From positions 1 to 40,080 of the IMG/VR virus record IMGVR_UViG_3300045742_000043: a stretch of 40,080 nt of DNA; one strand, written 5' to 3'. This DNA is from a virus. The notes under the pieces were generated by a model, which worked only from the letters and a program-made list of their open reading frames with translations, was not told the origin of the DNA and did not search any database. How positions within the stretch are numbered: position 1 is the stretch's first letter; each line of letters starts with the position of its first letter. Both the position numbers and the translations under genes were made by a program. This document shows, piece by piece, positions 1 to 7,666 of this stretch.

Positions 1-127
1 ACGGTATTTGTGCAGCGTCTACATTGCTGTATAGTGATAGCCATGGTTAAGCAATAACGCTTAATCAAGTTAAACGTTAAAGGTAAATAGCATGACTAAT
101 GTAATCAAAGTAAATCCGGCCCATCCC
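1..127. repeat. Left copy of the 127-bp exact end repeat
   Basis: These 127 bases recur exactly at 39954-40080. The repeat includes the upstream region and the first codons of the gene at 92. The simplest reading is a circular assembly graph cut with a 127-base overlap, giving a 39,953-bp unit. A genuine direct terminal repeat of this length is also possible. Confidence 0.97.
8..35 (+). promoter_or_regulatory. Candidate sigma70-type promoter for the gene at 92
   Basis: TTGTGC (8-13) and TATAGT (30-35) are separated by 16 bases and lie about 60 bases before the ATG at 92. A small dyad TTAAGC-AATAAC-GCTTAA (47-64) follows and could be an operator. No other promoter-like element is obvious between the iteron region and this gene. 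Confidence 0.4.
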
Positions 128-388
128 GCTGCACAAAAGATCGCCAGCCGAGCAAGTGCGCGCAGCCGCACGCTGGCCCTCGCCGTAGAATTTGACGGCA
201 GGCCGGTTGAAGATTTCGCCAAAGCCTGGGAAGAAAAGGCCTTTGAAATCCATGGGCCGAAGAGCAAGCACACGGCACGCGGCAAAGCCGAGCAGTTTAG
301 TGGTTGGCTGAGATTCTTCACCCGCGAGGGTATCATCAAGGTCGTTGAGACCAAGCCCGCCGCCAAAGGCAAGACCAAAGCAGCTTAA
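92..388 (+). CDS. Small conserved-type phage protein, paralogue of the protein at 29190-29546
   Basis: This 98-residue, Lys/Ala-rich protein has no family I can name. It stands alone: its own candidate promoter lies upstream and a terminator follows 18 bases after the stop, so it is probably expressed independently and perhaps early or strongly. Residues about 33-40 (DGRPVEDF) and 68-73 (GWLRFF) match a pattern in the minus-strand protein at 29190-29546 (DGKAVEHF and GWLAHF), suggesting a shared fold. Both proteins are small and basic with Lys/Ala-rich tails, so nucleic-acid binding is conceivable, but this is inference. A weak purine-rich site (AAAGG) precedes the ATG. Confidence 0.8.
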   Translation: MTNVIKVNPAHPAAQKIASRASARSRTLALAVEFDGRPVEDFAKAWEEKAFEIHGPKSKHTARGKAEQFSGWLRFFTREGIIKVVETKPAAKGKTKAA

Positions 389-405
389 CCTAGCTGTTAG
401 CTAAC

Positions 406-428
406 AAGGGAGCTTAGGCTCCCTTTTT
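406..428 (+). terminator. Rho-independent terminator after the first gene
   Basis: An 8-bp stem AAGGGAGC / GCTCCCTT with a TTAG loop runs directly into a T-run (424-428). It follows the stop of the gene at 92 and isolates it from the packaging operon. A perfect 10-base palindrome GTTAGCTAAC (396-405) abuts it. Confidence 0.9.
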
Positions 429-440
429 AGTGCGTGATTA

Positions 441-467
441 TTAACAAGCCGACGCACACGTTATAAA
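441..467 (+). promoter_or_regulatory. Candidate promoter for the packaging/structural operon
   Basis: TTAACA (441-446) and TATAAA (462-467) each match the sigma70 consensus at five of six positions. The spacer is only 15 bases, shorter than ideal. It lies between the terminator at 406-428 and the dyad cluster at 561-638, so transcripts would carry those dyads in a roughly 200-base leader. Confidence 0.35.
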
Positions 468-560
468 GGATCGCGTTGTTATGTCAAATAAGTTTATCCC
501 CCCTCCCCTTTGCCCCTTGCATTCATGCGTGAAAACGGCTCCACCCCCTCACACATAGTG

Positions 561-638
561 TATGGATTATGAGTGTCATAATGTATGGATTATGACACAT
601 TGTGACATTCACAATGTGTGGATTATGAGTGTCATAAT
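561..638. promoter_or_regulatory. Cluster of three operator-like dyads upstream of the terminase genes
   Basis: Dyad A at 566-582 is ATTATGA-GTG-TCATAAT. Dyad B at 595-619 has 11-bp perfect arms (ACACATTGTGA / TCACAATGTGT) around CAT. Dyad C at 622-638 is an exact copy of dyad A. Superimposed on them, T(A/G)TGGATTATGA occurs three times as a direct repeat (561-572, 584-595, 617-628). The arrangement suggests a multi-site operator for a regulator controlling the terminase/structural operon, or a packaging recognition site next to the small terminase gene. The same GAGTGTCAT(A/T)AT string recurs at 39451-39462 over another promoter. Confidence 0.65.
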
Positions 639-684
639 ATGCGCTACTAGCCACCGGCTGCCCGGTAATGGTATAAATGCCCCC

Positions 685-960
685 ATGGATAACCAGATAC
701 AGTTCATTAGTGCTGAAGAGCTCCGGAAGTTGTCCGAGCTAGAAAGAGCCAACGAGGTAGCCCGCACCGCCGAGGGGATGCTCAGCGACATGGAACAAGT
801 CTACAACAACCTGGGCGGCGCGCAGTTCATGCAAGAATGGGCGCAGAACCATCCTGGGGACTTCTTTAAGCTCAAGGCAAAGGTCATGCAAGGCATAAAG
901 AACCCCAACAACACACAGAGAATCTATATAGGGCTCCCCACCACAGAGCTCGACAGTTAA
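685..960 (+). CDS. Putative terminase small subunit
   Basis: This 91-residue, mostly alpha-helical, charged protein lies immediately before the large terminase, the usual place for TerS. Position rather than a recognisable motif is the main evidence. TerS proteins bind the packaging site and regulate the large-subunit ATPase. The reading frame stays open upstream to an ATG at 562, but that extension would run through the dyad cluster and looks non-coding, so the ATG at 685 was chosen. The Shine-Dalgarno sequence is weak. The gene ends one base before the GTG of terL, so the two are probably translationally coupled. Confidence 0.65.
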   Translation: MDNQIQFISAEELRKLSELERANEVARTAEGMLSDMEQVYNNLGGAQFMQEWAQNHPGDFFKLKAKVMQGIKNPNNTQRIYIGLPTTELDS

Positions 961-961
961 C

Positions 962-2398
962 GTGATACCGCAGGTATACCAGGACAGCGAGACCCCCTAT
1001 TCCGAGCTTGGTATATCCAGCAGTGGATACACGCCCCGCAGTGTGTTCACGGCCTTTCATGCTCGTAATAACCGATGGTCCTGCCTGGTGTGCCATCGGC
1101 GGGCGGGTAAGACAGTCGCTTGCATCAATGAGGTAGTCACCCGTGCGCTCTACACACAAAAGAAAAATGCTCGATTCGCCTACATCGCCCCCTTCTACCG
1201 ACAAGCAAAAGATGTCGCGTGGCAGTATCTTAAAGAAGCCACTGCGGAGTTTGCTATCGCGACTAGGGAAAGCGAGTTGCGCGTTATTCTCCCTAATGGG
1301 GCGTGGATTACTTTATACGGTGCTGATAATATCGATGCTCTACGTGGTATTTATCTTGACGGTGTCATTATTGATGAGTATGGTGATTGCCGCCCTGGTC
1401 TATGGGGTGAAGTTATTCTCCCAACCCTGGCTGATCGCAAAGGCTGGGCGGTCTTTATTGGCACGCCTAAAGGGAACAACCACTTCAAGCACACCTACGA
1501 CAGAGCGAGGAAAGAAGGCTGGTTCGTAATGAACCTCAAAGCCAGCGTTAGCGGTATTCTAGATCCTAAAGAACTAGAAGAAATGCGCAAGCAGATGTCG
1601 GACGAAGAATGGGCGCAAGAGATGGAGTGCAGTTTTCAAGCCGCCCTGCGAGGGGCGTACTACGGCGACCAACTGGCTGAGCTGCAAGCTAACGAGCACA
1701 TATCTACTGTCCCGCACAACCCGGACCTCCCCGTGTTCGTGGCTACAGACCTGGGCTACACAGACTCCACAGCCCTCTGGTTTTGGCAGGTCACCAGCAA
1801 TGGTCTGGCAATTATAGACTACGAAGAGCACCACAGCGAGAAGTTGAGCTTCTATTTTGATCTGTTAGACGAAAAGCCGTACTCAGGTAATTACCACACT
1901 ATTTGGCTCCCGCACGATGCAAAGTCCAAGACCCTGCAAACGGGCAAGTCTACCGTTGAGCAGTTTCTAGAGAAGAAGAACGAAGATGGCTCCCGCAAAT
2001 ACCCGGTTAAGATAGCGCCGAAGCTGGACCTTCAAGATGGGGTGAACGCGGTGCGTAAAGTACTCCCCTTGTGCTACTTTGATGAAGTAAACACCTACGA
2101 CGGGGTGGAAGCGTTAAAAGCCTACAGGCGAGAATACGACCCGATAAAGCGAGCCTTTAGCAACACTCCAAGACACGACTGGGCATCCCATGGGAGTGAC
2201 GCCTTCCGTTACCTGGCTTTGGTGACTGCCAAGCCACAAGCAGTGCAGGACGAAGAAAAAGAGCAGGCAGAGCTTAGCAGCCGCATGTTGACTAAGATGC
2301 CTAAAATTAAGACTCTAGAGGATGTGTCTCTAGAACAACTATTTAAAGATAACGAAGCAGCTCCGAACCTACGACTTGCTTCCCGCAGGAGAGTATAG
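962..2398 (+). CDS. terL: Terminase large subunit (packaging ATPase/nuclease)
   Basis: The 478-residue protein is the usual length for TerL. The N-terminal ATPase domain has a Walker A-type motif CHRRAGKT at residues 44-51 and a Walker B VIIDE at 135-139. The C-terminal RNase H-like nuclease domain shows the acidic motif ATDLGYTDS near residue 260 and further acidic residues towards the C-terminus. The enzyme translocates DNA into the prohead through the portal and cuts the concatemer. It starts with GTG one base after the small-subunit stop and its TAG overlaps the GTG start of the portal gene by one base (TAGTG). I cannot assign the packaging strategy (cos, pac or DTR) from sequence alone. 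Confidence 0.95.
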   Translation: MIPQVYQDSETPYSELGISSSGYTPRSVFTAFHARNNRWSCLVCHRRAGKTVACINEVVTRALYTQKKNARFAYIAPFYRQAKDVAWQYLKEATAEFAIATRESELRVILPNGAWITLYGADNIDALRGIYLDGVIIDEYGDCRPGLWGEVILPTLADRKGWAVFIGTPKGNNHFKHTYDRARKEGWFVMNLKASVSGILDPKELEEMRKQMSDEEWAQEMECSFQAALRGAYYGDQLAELQANEHISTVPHNPDLPVFVATDLGYTDSTALWFWQVTSNGLAIIDYEEHHSEKLSFYFDLLDEKPYSGNYHTIWLPHDAKSKTLQTGKSTVEQFLEKKNEDGSRKYPVKIAPKLDLQDGVNAVRKVLPLCYFDEVNTYDGVEALKAYRREYDPIKRAFSNTPRHDWASHGSDAFRYLALVTAKPQAVQDEEKEQAELSSRMLTKMPKIKTLEDVSLEQLFKDNEAAPNLRLASRRRV

Positions 2399-4470
2399 TG
2401 GCAACAGATGTAACGAATACAATTGAGTCTCAAGACCAGTTTAAGAATACGCCGGCTGGCTGGGCGAAAAGGTGGCAGACCGAAATAAAGGCGGCACAGA
2501 AGCAGTTTGAGTCCTTCCACAAACGTGGAGATCAGGTAATCGCCCGCTACGGGGATGACCGTGATAAGGACGAAGAAAGAACGGACAGCCGTGTGAATAT
2601 GTTCTGGTCTAGCACGAACACTCTTATGTCCATACTGTACTCCAACCTGCCAGCGGTGGATGTGGGCCGTAAATTCAGTGACCACAACGACGATATTGGG
2701 CGCGTGGCGGCCTTGATGATGCAGCGCATTCTCGATTACGACATTGCCGACAACGGTAAGGAGTACACTAATGTCCTCCGCCAAGTGGTGCAGGACCGTT
2801 TACTGCCTGGGCTGGGCGCTGCGCGGCTATATTACGAGTTTGACAGCGAAACAATAGCCCACGAAGCTCTTATGGACGAGGAAGACAACGAACTTGCCCC
2901 GGCATACGAAGAAGAGAGCATCGAAAACGAAAAAGTCACCTGTGAATACCACTATTGGGGTGATGTTCTGTGGGGCTGGTCCCGTACCTGGGGAGATGTG
3001 CCATGGGTAGCGTTCCGTAATTACCTCACAAAAGAGGAAGTTAAGGAAAGATTCGGTGAAGACCACGTTAAGAGTGTTAAATTTAAGAATGCAACTGTTT
3101 CAAACTCCGATTCAGACGGTGACAAGGCCGAAGAAAGAGAAGTTTGGCAAAAAGCCGAGATTTGGGAGATCTGGGACAAGTCTACTGCCACGGTGTACTG
3201 GTGGAGTGATGGGGTAGACAAGATTTTAGACAAAAAAGAAGACCCGCTGGAATTGCGGGGGTTTCTACCGTGCCCGCAATTCTGGCTTGCTAACGTCACA
3301 ACGAGTTTTTGTATGCCGAAACCTGATTTTATCATGTTTCAAGACCTGTTAAACGAAATTGACATCTTACACACACGTATTTCTATACTTACGGAGGCCG
3401 TAAAGGTCGTAGGGGTCTACGACAGGTCCAGCGATGGTGTGCAGCGTATGTTGATGGAAGGCACAGAGAATGAACTCATTCCTGTGGATAATTGGGCCAT
3501 GTTTGCAGAAAAAGGAGGTCTACAAGGACAGATAGACTGGCTGCCAGTGGAGGCAGTGGTCAACGCCATCATCCAACTCCGTACTTTGCGAGAAGATAAC
3601 ATCATACTGCTAGAAAAAGTCAGTGGTATGTCCGACATTATCCAGGGGCAGGGTACCCATCCTCGCGAGGGGGTCGGTACCCAAGAACTCAAGGCCGAAT
3701 ACGGCAGTATCCGTATACAGGCGATGCAGGAAGAGCTGGCGCAGTTCGCTACTGATGTGCTAGAGCTAAAAGCGGAGATAATCAGCCGCCACTGTTCCCC
3801 GGAGTCCATACTGGCCATGGCTAATGCTCAGTTTATGGACCAGAATGACCATCAATTCATCGAACCAGCTATAGCCCTGCTAAAGGACTGGGACAATGCA
3901 GCCATACGAATAAAAGTGCGCAGCGAGTCTATGGCAATGATAGACTACTCGCGGTTACGACGGGAGCGCACAGAGTTTATCACGAACATGGCTTTATTCA
4001 TGCAATCGGCTGCCCCACTGGTCCAGGTGGAGCCTGGGGTCACCCCTTACCTGTTAGACATGCTTAAATGGGGCATGGCAGGGTTCAAAGGCAGTATGGA
4101 GATTGAGGGTACTCTAGACGCTGCCATAGAAGCAGCCAAGAAGGCTAAGCAGAAGCCCGACCCAGACGAGGGTAAAAACCAGGCGGAACTTCAAAAAGAA
4201 CAAATGCGTATCCAAGGTGAGATACAGAAAATACAAGTTAAGCTCAAAGCGGATATGCAGATTCTACAGGCTAAGTTCCAGGCTAAGATGCAGGAGATAC
4301 AGGCTAAGGCAGTGGCCGACCAACAAAAGGAAGAAGCGCAGGCTATGTTCTCCGGCTTGGAAAAAGAGATGGAAACCATGTTCGACGGTATGATTGCTGA
4401 GGCAGAGTCTCAATTGAGAATTAAGGAAATTGAAGCACAGGGTAGGAACGCAGGTAAAAGTGATGGCTAG
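2398..4470 (+). CDS. Portal protein (P22-type long portal)
   Basis: The 690-residue length and N-terminal pattern fit the long portal proteins of podoviruses such as P22, which form the dodecameric vertex for DNA entry and exit. Residues about 1-130 contain the typical helical N-terminus followed by an RxNMFWSST-like segment. The C-terminal region, about 580-690, is a long Gln/Lys/Glu-rich coiled coil that would form the barrel projecting into the capsid. It starts with GTG overlapping the terL stop (TAGTG). The next gene starts inside its last codons. Confidence 0.92.
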   Translation: MATDVTNTIESQDQFKNTPAGWAKRWQTEIKAAQKQFESFHKRGDQVIARYGDDRDKDEERTDSRVNMFWSSTNTLMSILYSNLPAVDVGRKFSDHNDDIGRVAALMMQRILDYDIADNGKEYTNVLRQVVQDRLLPGLGAARLYYEFDSETIAHEALMDEEDNELAPAYEEESIENEKVTCEYHYWGDVLWGWSRTWGDVPWVAFRNYLTKEEVKERFGEDHVKSVKFKNATVSNSDSDGDKAEEREVWQKAEIWEIWDKSTATVYWWSDGVDKILDKKEDPLELRGFLPCPQFWLANVTTSFCMPKPDFIMFQDLLNEIDILHTRISILTEAVKVVGVYDRSSDGVQRMLMEGTENELIPVDNWAMFAEKGGLQGQIDWLPVEAVVNAIIQLRTLREDNIILLEKVSGMSDIIQGQGTHPREGVGTQELKAEYGSIRIQAMQEELAQFATDVLELKAEIISRHCSPESILAMANAQFMDQNDHQFIEPAIALLKDWDNAAIRIKVRSESMAMIDYSRLRRERTEFITNMALFMQSAAPLVQVEPGVTPYLLDMLKWGMAGFKGSMEIEGTLDAAIEAAKKAKQKPDPDEGKNQAELQKEQMRIQGEIQKIQVKLKADMQILQAKFQAKMQEIQAKAVADQQKEEAQAMFSGLEKEMETMFDGMIAEAESQLRIKEIEAQGRNAGKSDG

Positions 4471-4843
4471 ATATGTCCAAGTTAAAAATCAAGCGGGAGA
4501 GTGGGAGCTCATTGAAGTGGGTGATCGACAGCTTCCTGGACCCAGAGTTCATATCGTTGGGGCTAAGGAAAGACAGGCGTACAGGTCGCCGCTTGATGGT
4601 AGCGTCATTACTAGTGAAAGACAAGAACGGTATCATATGGAATCGAACAATGTGGTTCGACCCGGAGACTTTGGTAGTAATGAAGGAAAAGACTACTTCC
4701 AGAAACAGCGACAACACCGTCAAGACTTCCTGGATGGAAAAAGCCCTGAACACCATAAGGAAGTCAAACAAGCAATCATAGAGACTGTTCAAAAGCTGGA
4801 ACAGGGTCAAAAACCAGCTAAGCCCGTAAAAGAGGATATATGA
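4463..4843 (+). CDS. Conserved portal-linked phage protein of unknown function
   Basis: This 126-residue protein starts at the ATG at 4463, overlapping the end of the portal gene by 8 bases and preceded by the ribosome-binding-like AGGTAAA. The central segment with YRSPLDGSVI followed by basic SERQER and NVV resembles a small family often encoded between portal and scaffold genes. From memory, its function is not established. A charged helical C-terminus (residues 85-126) follows. A second frame over the same DNA (4473-4781) is also open for 102 codons, but this frame carries the recognisable pattern. The stop TGA at 4841-4843 is one base before the scaffold ATG. Confidence 0.8.
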   Translation: MARYVQVKNQAGEWELIEVGDRQLPGPRVHIVGAKERQAYRSPLDGSVITSERQERYHMESNNVVRPGDFGSNEGKDYFQKQRQHRQDFLDGKSPEHHKEVKQAIIETVQKLEQGQKPAKPVKEDI

Positions 4844-4844
4844 A

Positions 4845-5960
4845 ATGGAAGATGATGATGCGGTTCCTTCCGCACGCGAAGCTCTTGAAGCAGCTTTTGA
4901 TTCTGTAGATGAGGATGAAGAAAGCTCGGATGAAGAGTTTGAGTCAGAGGATGAAGGATCAGGAGAAGAAGACACAGTCGCTGACGCAGAAGAACCCAGC
5001 GATGAAGACAGCGAAGATGAAGAAGATGAGCCGGAGGAGGAAGAAAGCACTGAGGACGACGAGGACGACGGGGACGAGGAACCTGTCGACACAGCCAGTG
5101 GAGATGACTCAGGAGATGATGGAGAGGATGAGGAACCTGAAGCCGATGTAAAAGCCCCGGCGAGCTGGTCCCCTGAGTCCCGTGAAAAGTGGAAAGACAT
5201 ACCTGCTGAAATTAAAGCGCAAGTACTCAAACGTGAGAAGGAGGTTGCTGACGCTATAGGGAACTCCACGGCTGCGCGGCGGTTTGCTCAGGAGTGGTCA
5301 AGTATGGTGGACCCCTACAAAGGACTCATGGCTGCGCAGGGGGCCACACCTTACCAGGCTGTAGACCAGCTCCTAAAAATAGGGGCGGGCCTCGCTACAG
5401 GCAATCCTACCCATAAGGCGGACATAATCAAGAACCTGATCAATCAGTACCAGATTGATCTGCCTACGCTAGACAGTATGCTCGCTGGTGAAGCGCCCCC
5501 GGCTGGGCAAGTTGATGTTCAGGGGGAGGTGCAGAGGGCGTTACAGGCCCAGCGTGAACATGACCGCATACTCGCGGAGCGCAGAGAAGGTGAAACTGTT
5601 AAAAGTGAAATAGAGACTTTTAGCAAGAGTAAAGAGGCTGAATTCTTTGAGGACGTTCGTGGAGACATGGCTGATCTTATGGACGTGGCAGCAAAGCGGG
5701 GCCAAAATCTCACAATACAAGAAGCATACGACCGGGCTTGCCAGCTACATCCAGAGGTGAAGAAGGTGCTGGATCAGCGGGCTGCCGCAATCGCAGCAAG
5801 GAAGAAAAAGTCTATCTCTTCTAAGAAGAAACGGGCTGCCAGCAGCATAAAGGGCACCAGTAGCGGACAGACTAGTGCCCCTGATTCTCCTATGGATACA
5901 AGGTCTGCAATTGAGCAGGCTTGGGATAAAGCGGAGAACAGGCAGCGTACCAGAGTATAG
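4845..5960 (+). CDS. Scaffold-like protein with a highly acidic N-terminal domain
   Basis: This 371-residue protein lies directly upstream of the major capsid gene, where scaffolds lie in related phages. Residues 1-105 are extremely rich in Asp, Glu and Ser. The rest is helical, with WSPESREKWKDIP and a coiled-coil region, ending in a basic Lys/Arg/Ser-rich tail, which fits capsid-binding ends of scaffold proteins. Its likely role is to direct procapsid assembly and then leave; this is inferred from position and composition. AGAGG at 4831-4835 precedes the ATG. The acidic repeat also makes the antisense strand look open (4421-5269), which is a composition artefact. Confidence 0.8.
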   Translation: MEDDDAVPSAREALEAAFDSVDEDEESSDEEFESEDEGSGEEDTVADAEEPSDEDSEDEEDEPEEEESTEDDEDDGDEEPVDTASGDDSGDDGEDEEPEADVKAPASWSPESREKWKDIPAEIKAQVLKREKEVADAIGNSTAARRFAQEWSSMVDPYKGLMAAQGATPYQAVDQLLKIGAGLATGNPTHKADIIKNLINQYQIDLPTLDSMLAGEAPPAGQVDVQGEVQRALQAQREHDRILAERREGETVKSEIETFSKSKEAEFFEDVRGDMADLMDVAAKRGQNLTIQEAYDRACQLHPEVKKVLDQRAAAIAARKKKSISSKKKRAASSIKGTSSGQTSAPDSPMDTRSAIEQAWDKAENRQRTRV

Positions 5961-5968
5961 GGGTTGCA

Positions 5969-6004
5969 AACTGCCCGCCAGCCGTGCTAGGTTGGCGGGC
6001 AGTT
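5969..6004 (+). promoter_or_regulatory. 12-bp perfect hairpin between the scaffold and capsid genes
   Basis: AACTGCCCGCCA (5969-5980) pairs perfectly with TGGCGGGCAGTT (5993-6004) across a 12-base loop. No T-run follows, so it is a poor terminator. A stable hairpin here could protect the 5' end of a processed capsid mRNA or act as an RNase III site. The remaining bases to 6121 hold only the capsid gene's ribosome-binding site (AAGGA near 6109). Confidence 0.75.
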
Positions 6005-6121
6005 GAGCTGGTGCCCCCTCCAGCCTCCTGATCAAGGTATTCAAATCCTCCAGTGACGGAAAGGCAAGGGTCCAAAGAGCCGAGATAGCAAAACGCTAAC
6101 TTTAACTTAAGGACTTTAACA

Positions 6122-7081
6122 ATGGCTTTCCCAAATGTCTCTGACATTCTAGCCACGACTATCGAATCGCGTACTCGCGCTATTGCTGATAACGTGACTA
6201 AGAATAATGGGCTGCTTATGCGGCTCAAGCAGAAAGGCAAGATTAAGACATTCTCTGGTGGGCACAAGATCTATCAGGAACTTTCTTTTGCCGAAAACTC
6301 TAACAAGGGCTGGTATTCAGGGTATGACACCTTGTCCATCGGCGCGGCTGACGTTATCAGCGCTGCGGAGTTCGAAATCAAGCAGGCGGCGGTCCCTATC
6401 GTCATCTCTGGTTTGGAAATGTTGCAGAATGCTGGTAAAGAGGCCATGATTGATCTCATGGAGTCTCGCGTCTCTGTTGCCGAGTCTACGCTGGCGAATC
6501 TTATCTCTGACGGACTCTATTCGGACGGCACAGGTTCTAGCGGTAAAGAGATCACCGGTCTCGATGCTGCGGTGCCTGTGACCAATACGAACACCTACGG
6601 CGGTATCAGTCGTAGTTCGTATAGTTTCTGGCAGAATCAAGTGAACGACGACACCGGCATTACGTCTTCCACTATCCAGGCCGCGTGGAACGAACTGTGG
6701 GCTAACTGCATTCGTGGTAGTGATCGCCCAGATCTGATCTTGGTGGACAACGCGACTTGGGCACTGTATGTGGCCAGCTTGCAGGCGCAGCAGCGTTTCA
6801 TGTCCCCGGATGTAGGACAGCTAGGTTTCCCCAGCTTGAAGTTCTTTGATGCAGACGTTGTTCTCGACGGTGGCATCGGCGGCTTCTGCCCTACTGGTAG
6901 TGCATTCTTCCTTAACTGTGATTACATTCACTACCGTCCACACGCTCAGCGGAATATGGTGTCCTTATCGCCTAAACGCCGCTACTCAACGAACCAGGAC
7001 GCTGAAGTTCAGATTCTGGCTTGGGCAGGCAACTTGACTAGCTCAGGTGCGCAGTTCCAAGGTCGTTGGGACAACAACTAG
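6122..7081 (+). CDS. Major capsid protein (HK97-like fold predicted)
   Basis: The 319-residue protein matches the pattern of a capsid family found in podoviruses and related tailed phages: KTFSGGHKIYQEL near residue 41, WYSGYDTL near 63, ISGLEMLQNAGKEAMIDLMESR in the spine region, DGTGSSGKEITGL near 136, SDRPDLILVDN near 200, and NCDYIHYRPHAQRNM near 262. These motifs run colinearly and the gene sits right after the scaffold gene. It would form the icosahedral shell. The ATG has a good AAGGA site, and the gene follows the hairpin at 5969-6004. Confidence 0.93.
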   Translation: MAFPNVSDILATTIESRTRAIADNVTKNNGLLMRLKQKGKIKTFSGGHKIYQELSFAENSNKGWYSGYDTLSIGAADVISAAEFEIKQAAVPIVISGLEMLQNAGKEAMIDLMESRVSVAESTLANLISDGLYSDGTGSSGKEITGLDAAVPVTNTNTYGGISRSSYSFWQNQVNDDTGITSSTIQAAWNELWANCIRGSDRPDLILVDNATWALYVASLQAQQRFMSPDVGQLGFPSLKFFDADVVLDGGIGGFCPTGSAFFLNCDYIHYRPHAQRNMVSLSPKRRYSTNQDAEVQILAWAGNLTSSGAQFQGRWDNN

Positions 7082-7090
7082 GAGAATATG

Positions 7091-7609
7091 ATGAGTTCTG
7101 GAACAATTGGTATTTCTCCTGCTGCGGTACGTACTTCCAGCCAAGTGCCGGAGTTCAAGCTGGGTCAGCGAGCACGTCTCGATGACCCCAATCTTGATAC
7201 TACGGTAGTCGGGACTAAGGAGTACATTTACGTGACTGCTGCCGAAGCTATCACCGCCGAAGGGTATGTGTGTCTCATTGACACCGGCTTTTCTGCTGAG
7301 ATGCTGGATACTACGAGCTCTGCTCCTGGTGCTGGCGCTGGTCGCCCGGTTGGTGTGGCTCTTGCTGCTATCGCCAGCGGGGGTTATGGCTGGCTTCAAA
7401 TCTACGGTAAATGTCCTATTCGCACTCTTGCGTCTGCCGCCCTCGGTACTGAGCTTACCAGCTCTGCTACCCCCGGCGCAGTTGATGATGCCACGACCTC
7501 TGGTCTTGAAGTCATCAATGGTTTGTCACTCGGTACCGCTACTGGCGGTTCAGAGGCAACAAACTCTGACGGATTTGCGAACTACCCGCATGTAGGTAGA
7601 ACGCTCTAA
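7091..7609 (+). CDS. Head decoration-like / capsid-associated protein
   Basis: This protein of about 172 residues, rich in Gly, Ala, Thr and Ser with predicted beta strands, immediately follows the capsid gene. That position is typical of capsid decoration or stabilising proteins. I see no diagnostic motif, so the call rests on position, composition and size. AGGAG at 7080-7084 is best spaced for the ATG at 7091; the adjacent ATG at 7088 would add one Met. The gene ends just before a strong terminator, so the head genes form a defined transcription unit. Confidence 0.65.
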   Translation: MSSGTIGISPAAVRTSSQVPEFKLGQRARLDDPNLDTTVVGTKEYIYVTAAEAITAEGYVCLIDTGFSAEMLDTTSSAPGAGAGRPVGVALAAIASGGYGWLQIYGKCPIRTLASAALGTELTSSATPGAVDDATTSGLEVINGLSLGTATGGSEATNSDGFANYPHVGRTL

Positions 7610-7621
7610 CTTGAGCACGGT

Positions 7622-7641
7622 GGGGGCTTCGGCCCCCTTTT
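7622..7641 (+). terminator. Strong rho-independent terminator with UUCG tetraloop
   Basis: GGGGGC-TTCG-GCCCCC (7622-7637) followed by TTTT is a GC-rich stem closed by the very stable C(UUCG)G loop. It separates the head genes from the downstream virion genes. No clear promoter is visible between it and the ATG at 7667, so downstream expression probably depends on read-through. Confidence 0.93.
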
Positions 7642-7666
7642 CGTTTAACTAAATTAGGAGAAGACC

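Noticed and set aside
602-614. TGTGA-CAT-TCACA as a CRP-type binding site
   Set aside because: CRP sites have a 6-base spacer; here it is 3. The TGTGA/TCACA halves at 36396-36413 (spacer 8) and 39698-39717 (spacer 10) also have the wrong spacing, so no common CRP-like site is claimed.
562-684. Upstream extension of the small terminase frame to an ATG at 562
   Set aside because: The extension runs through the dyad cluster and its translation is Cys/His/Trp-rich and unlike the rest of the protein. The ATG at 685 is a simpler start.
4473-4781. A 102-codon frame overlapping the portal-linked gene in another frame, beginning MSKLKIKRES
   Set aside because: It looks protein-like, but the overlapping frame from 4463 has a better ribosome-binding site and the YRSPLDGSVI pattern of a known phage family. 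Deep overprinting here is less likely.
4421-5269. Long minus-strand open frame of about 280 codons, Ser-rich
   Set aside because: It is the antisense of the Asp/Glu-rich N-terminus of the scaffold-like gene; GAx codons read backwards as Ser/Leu-type codons.
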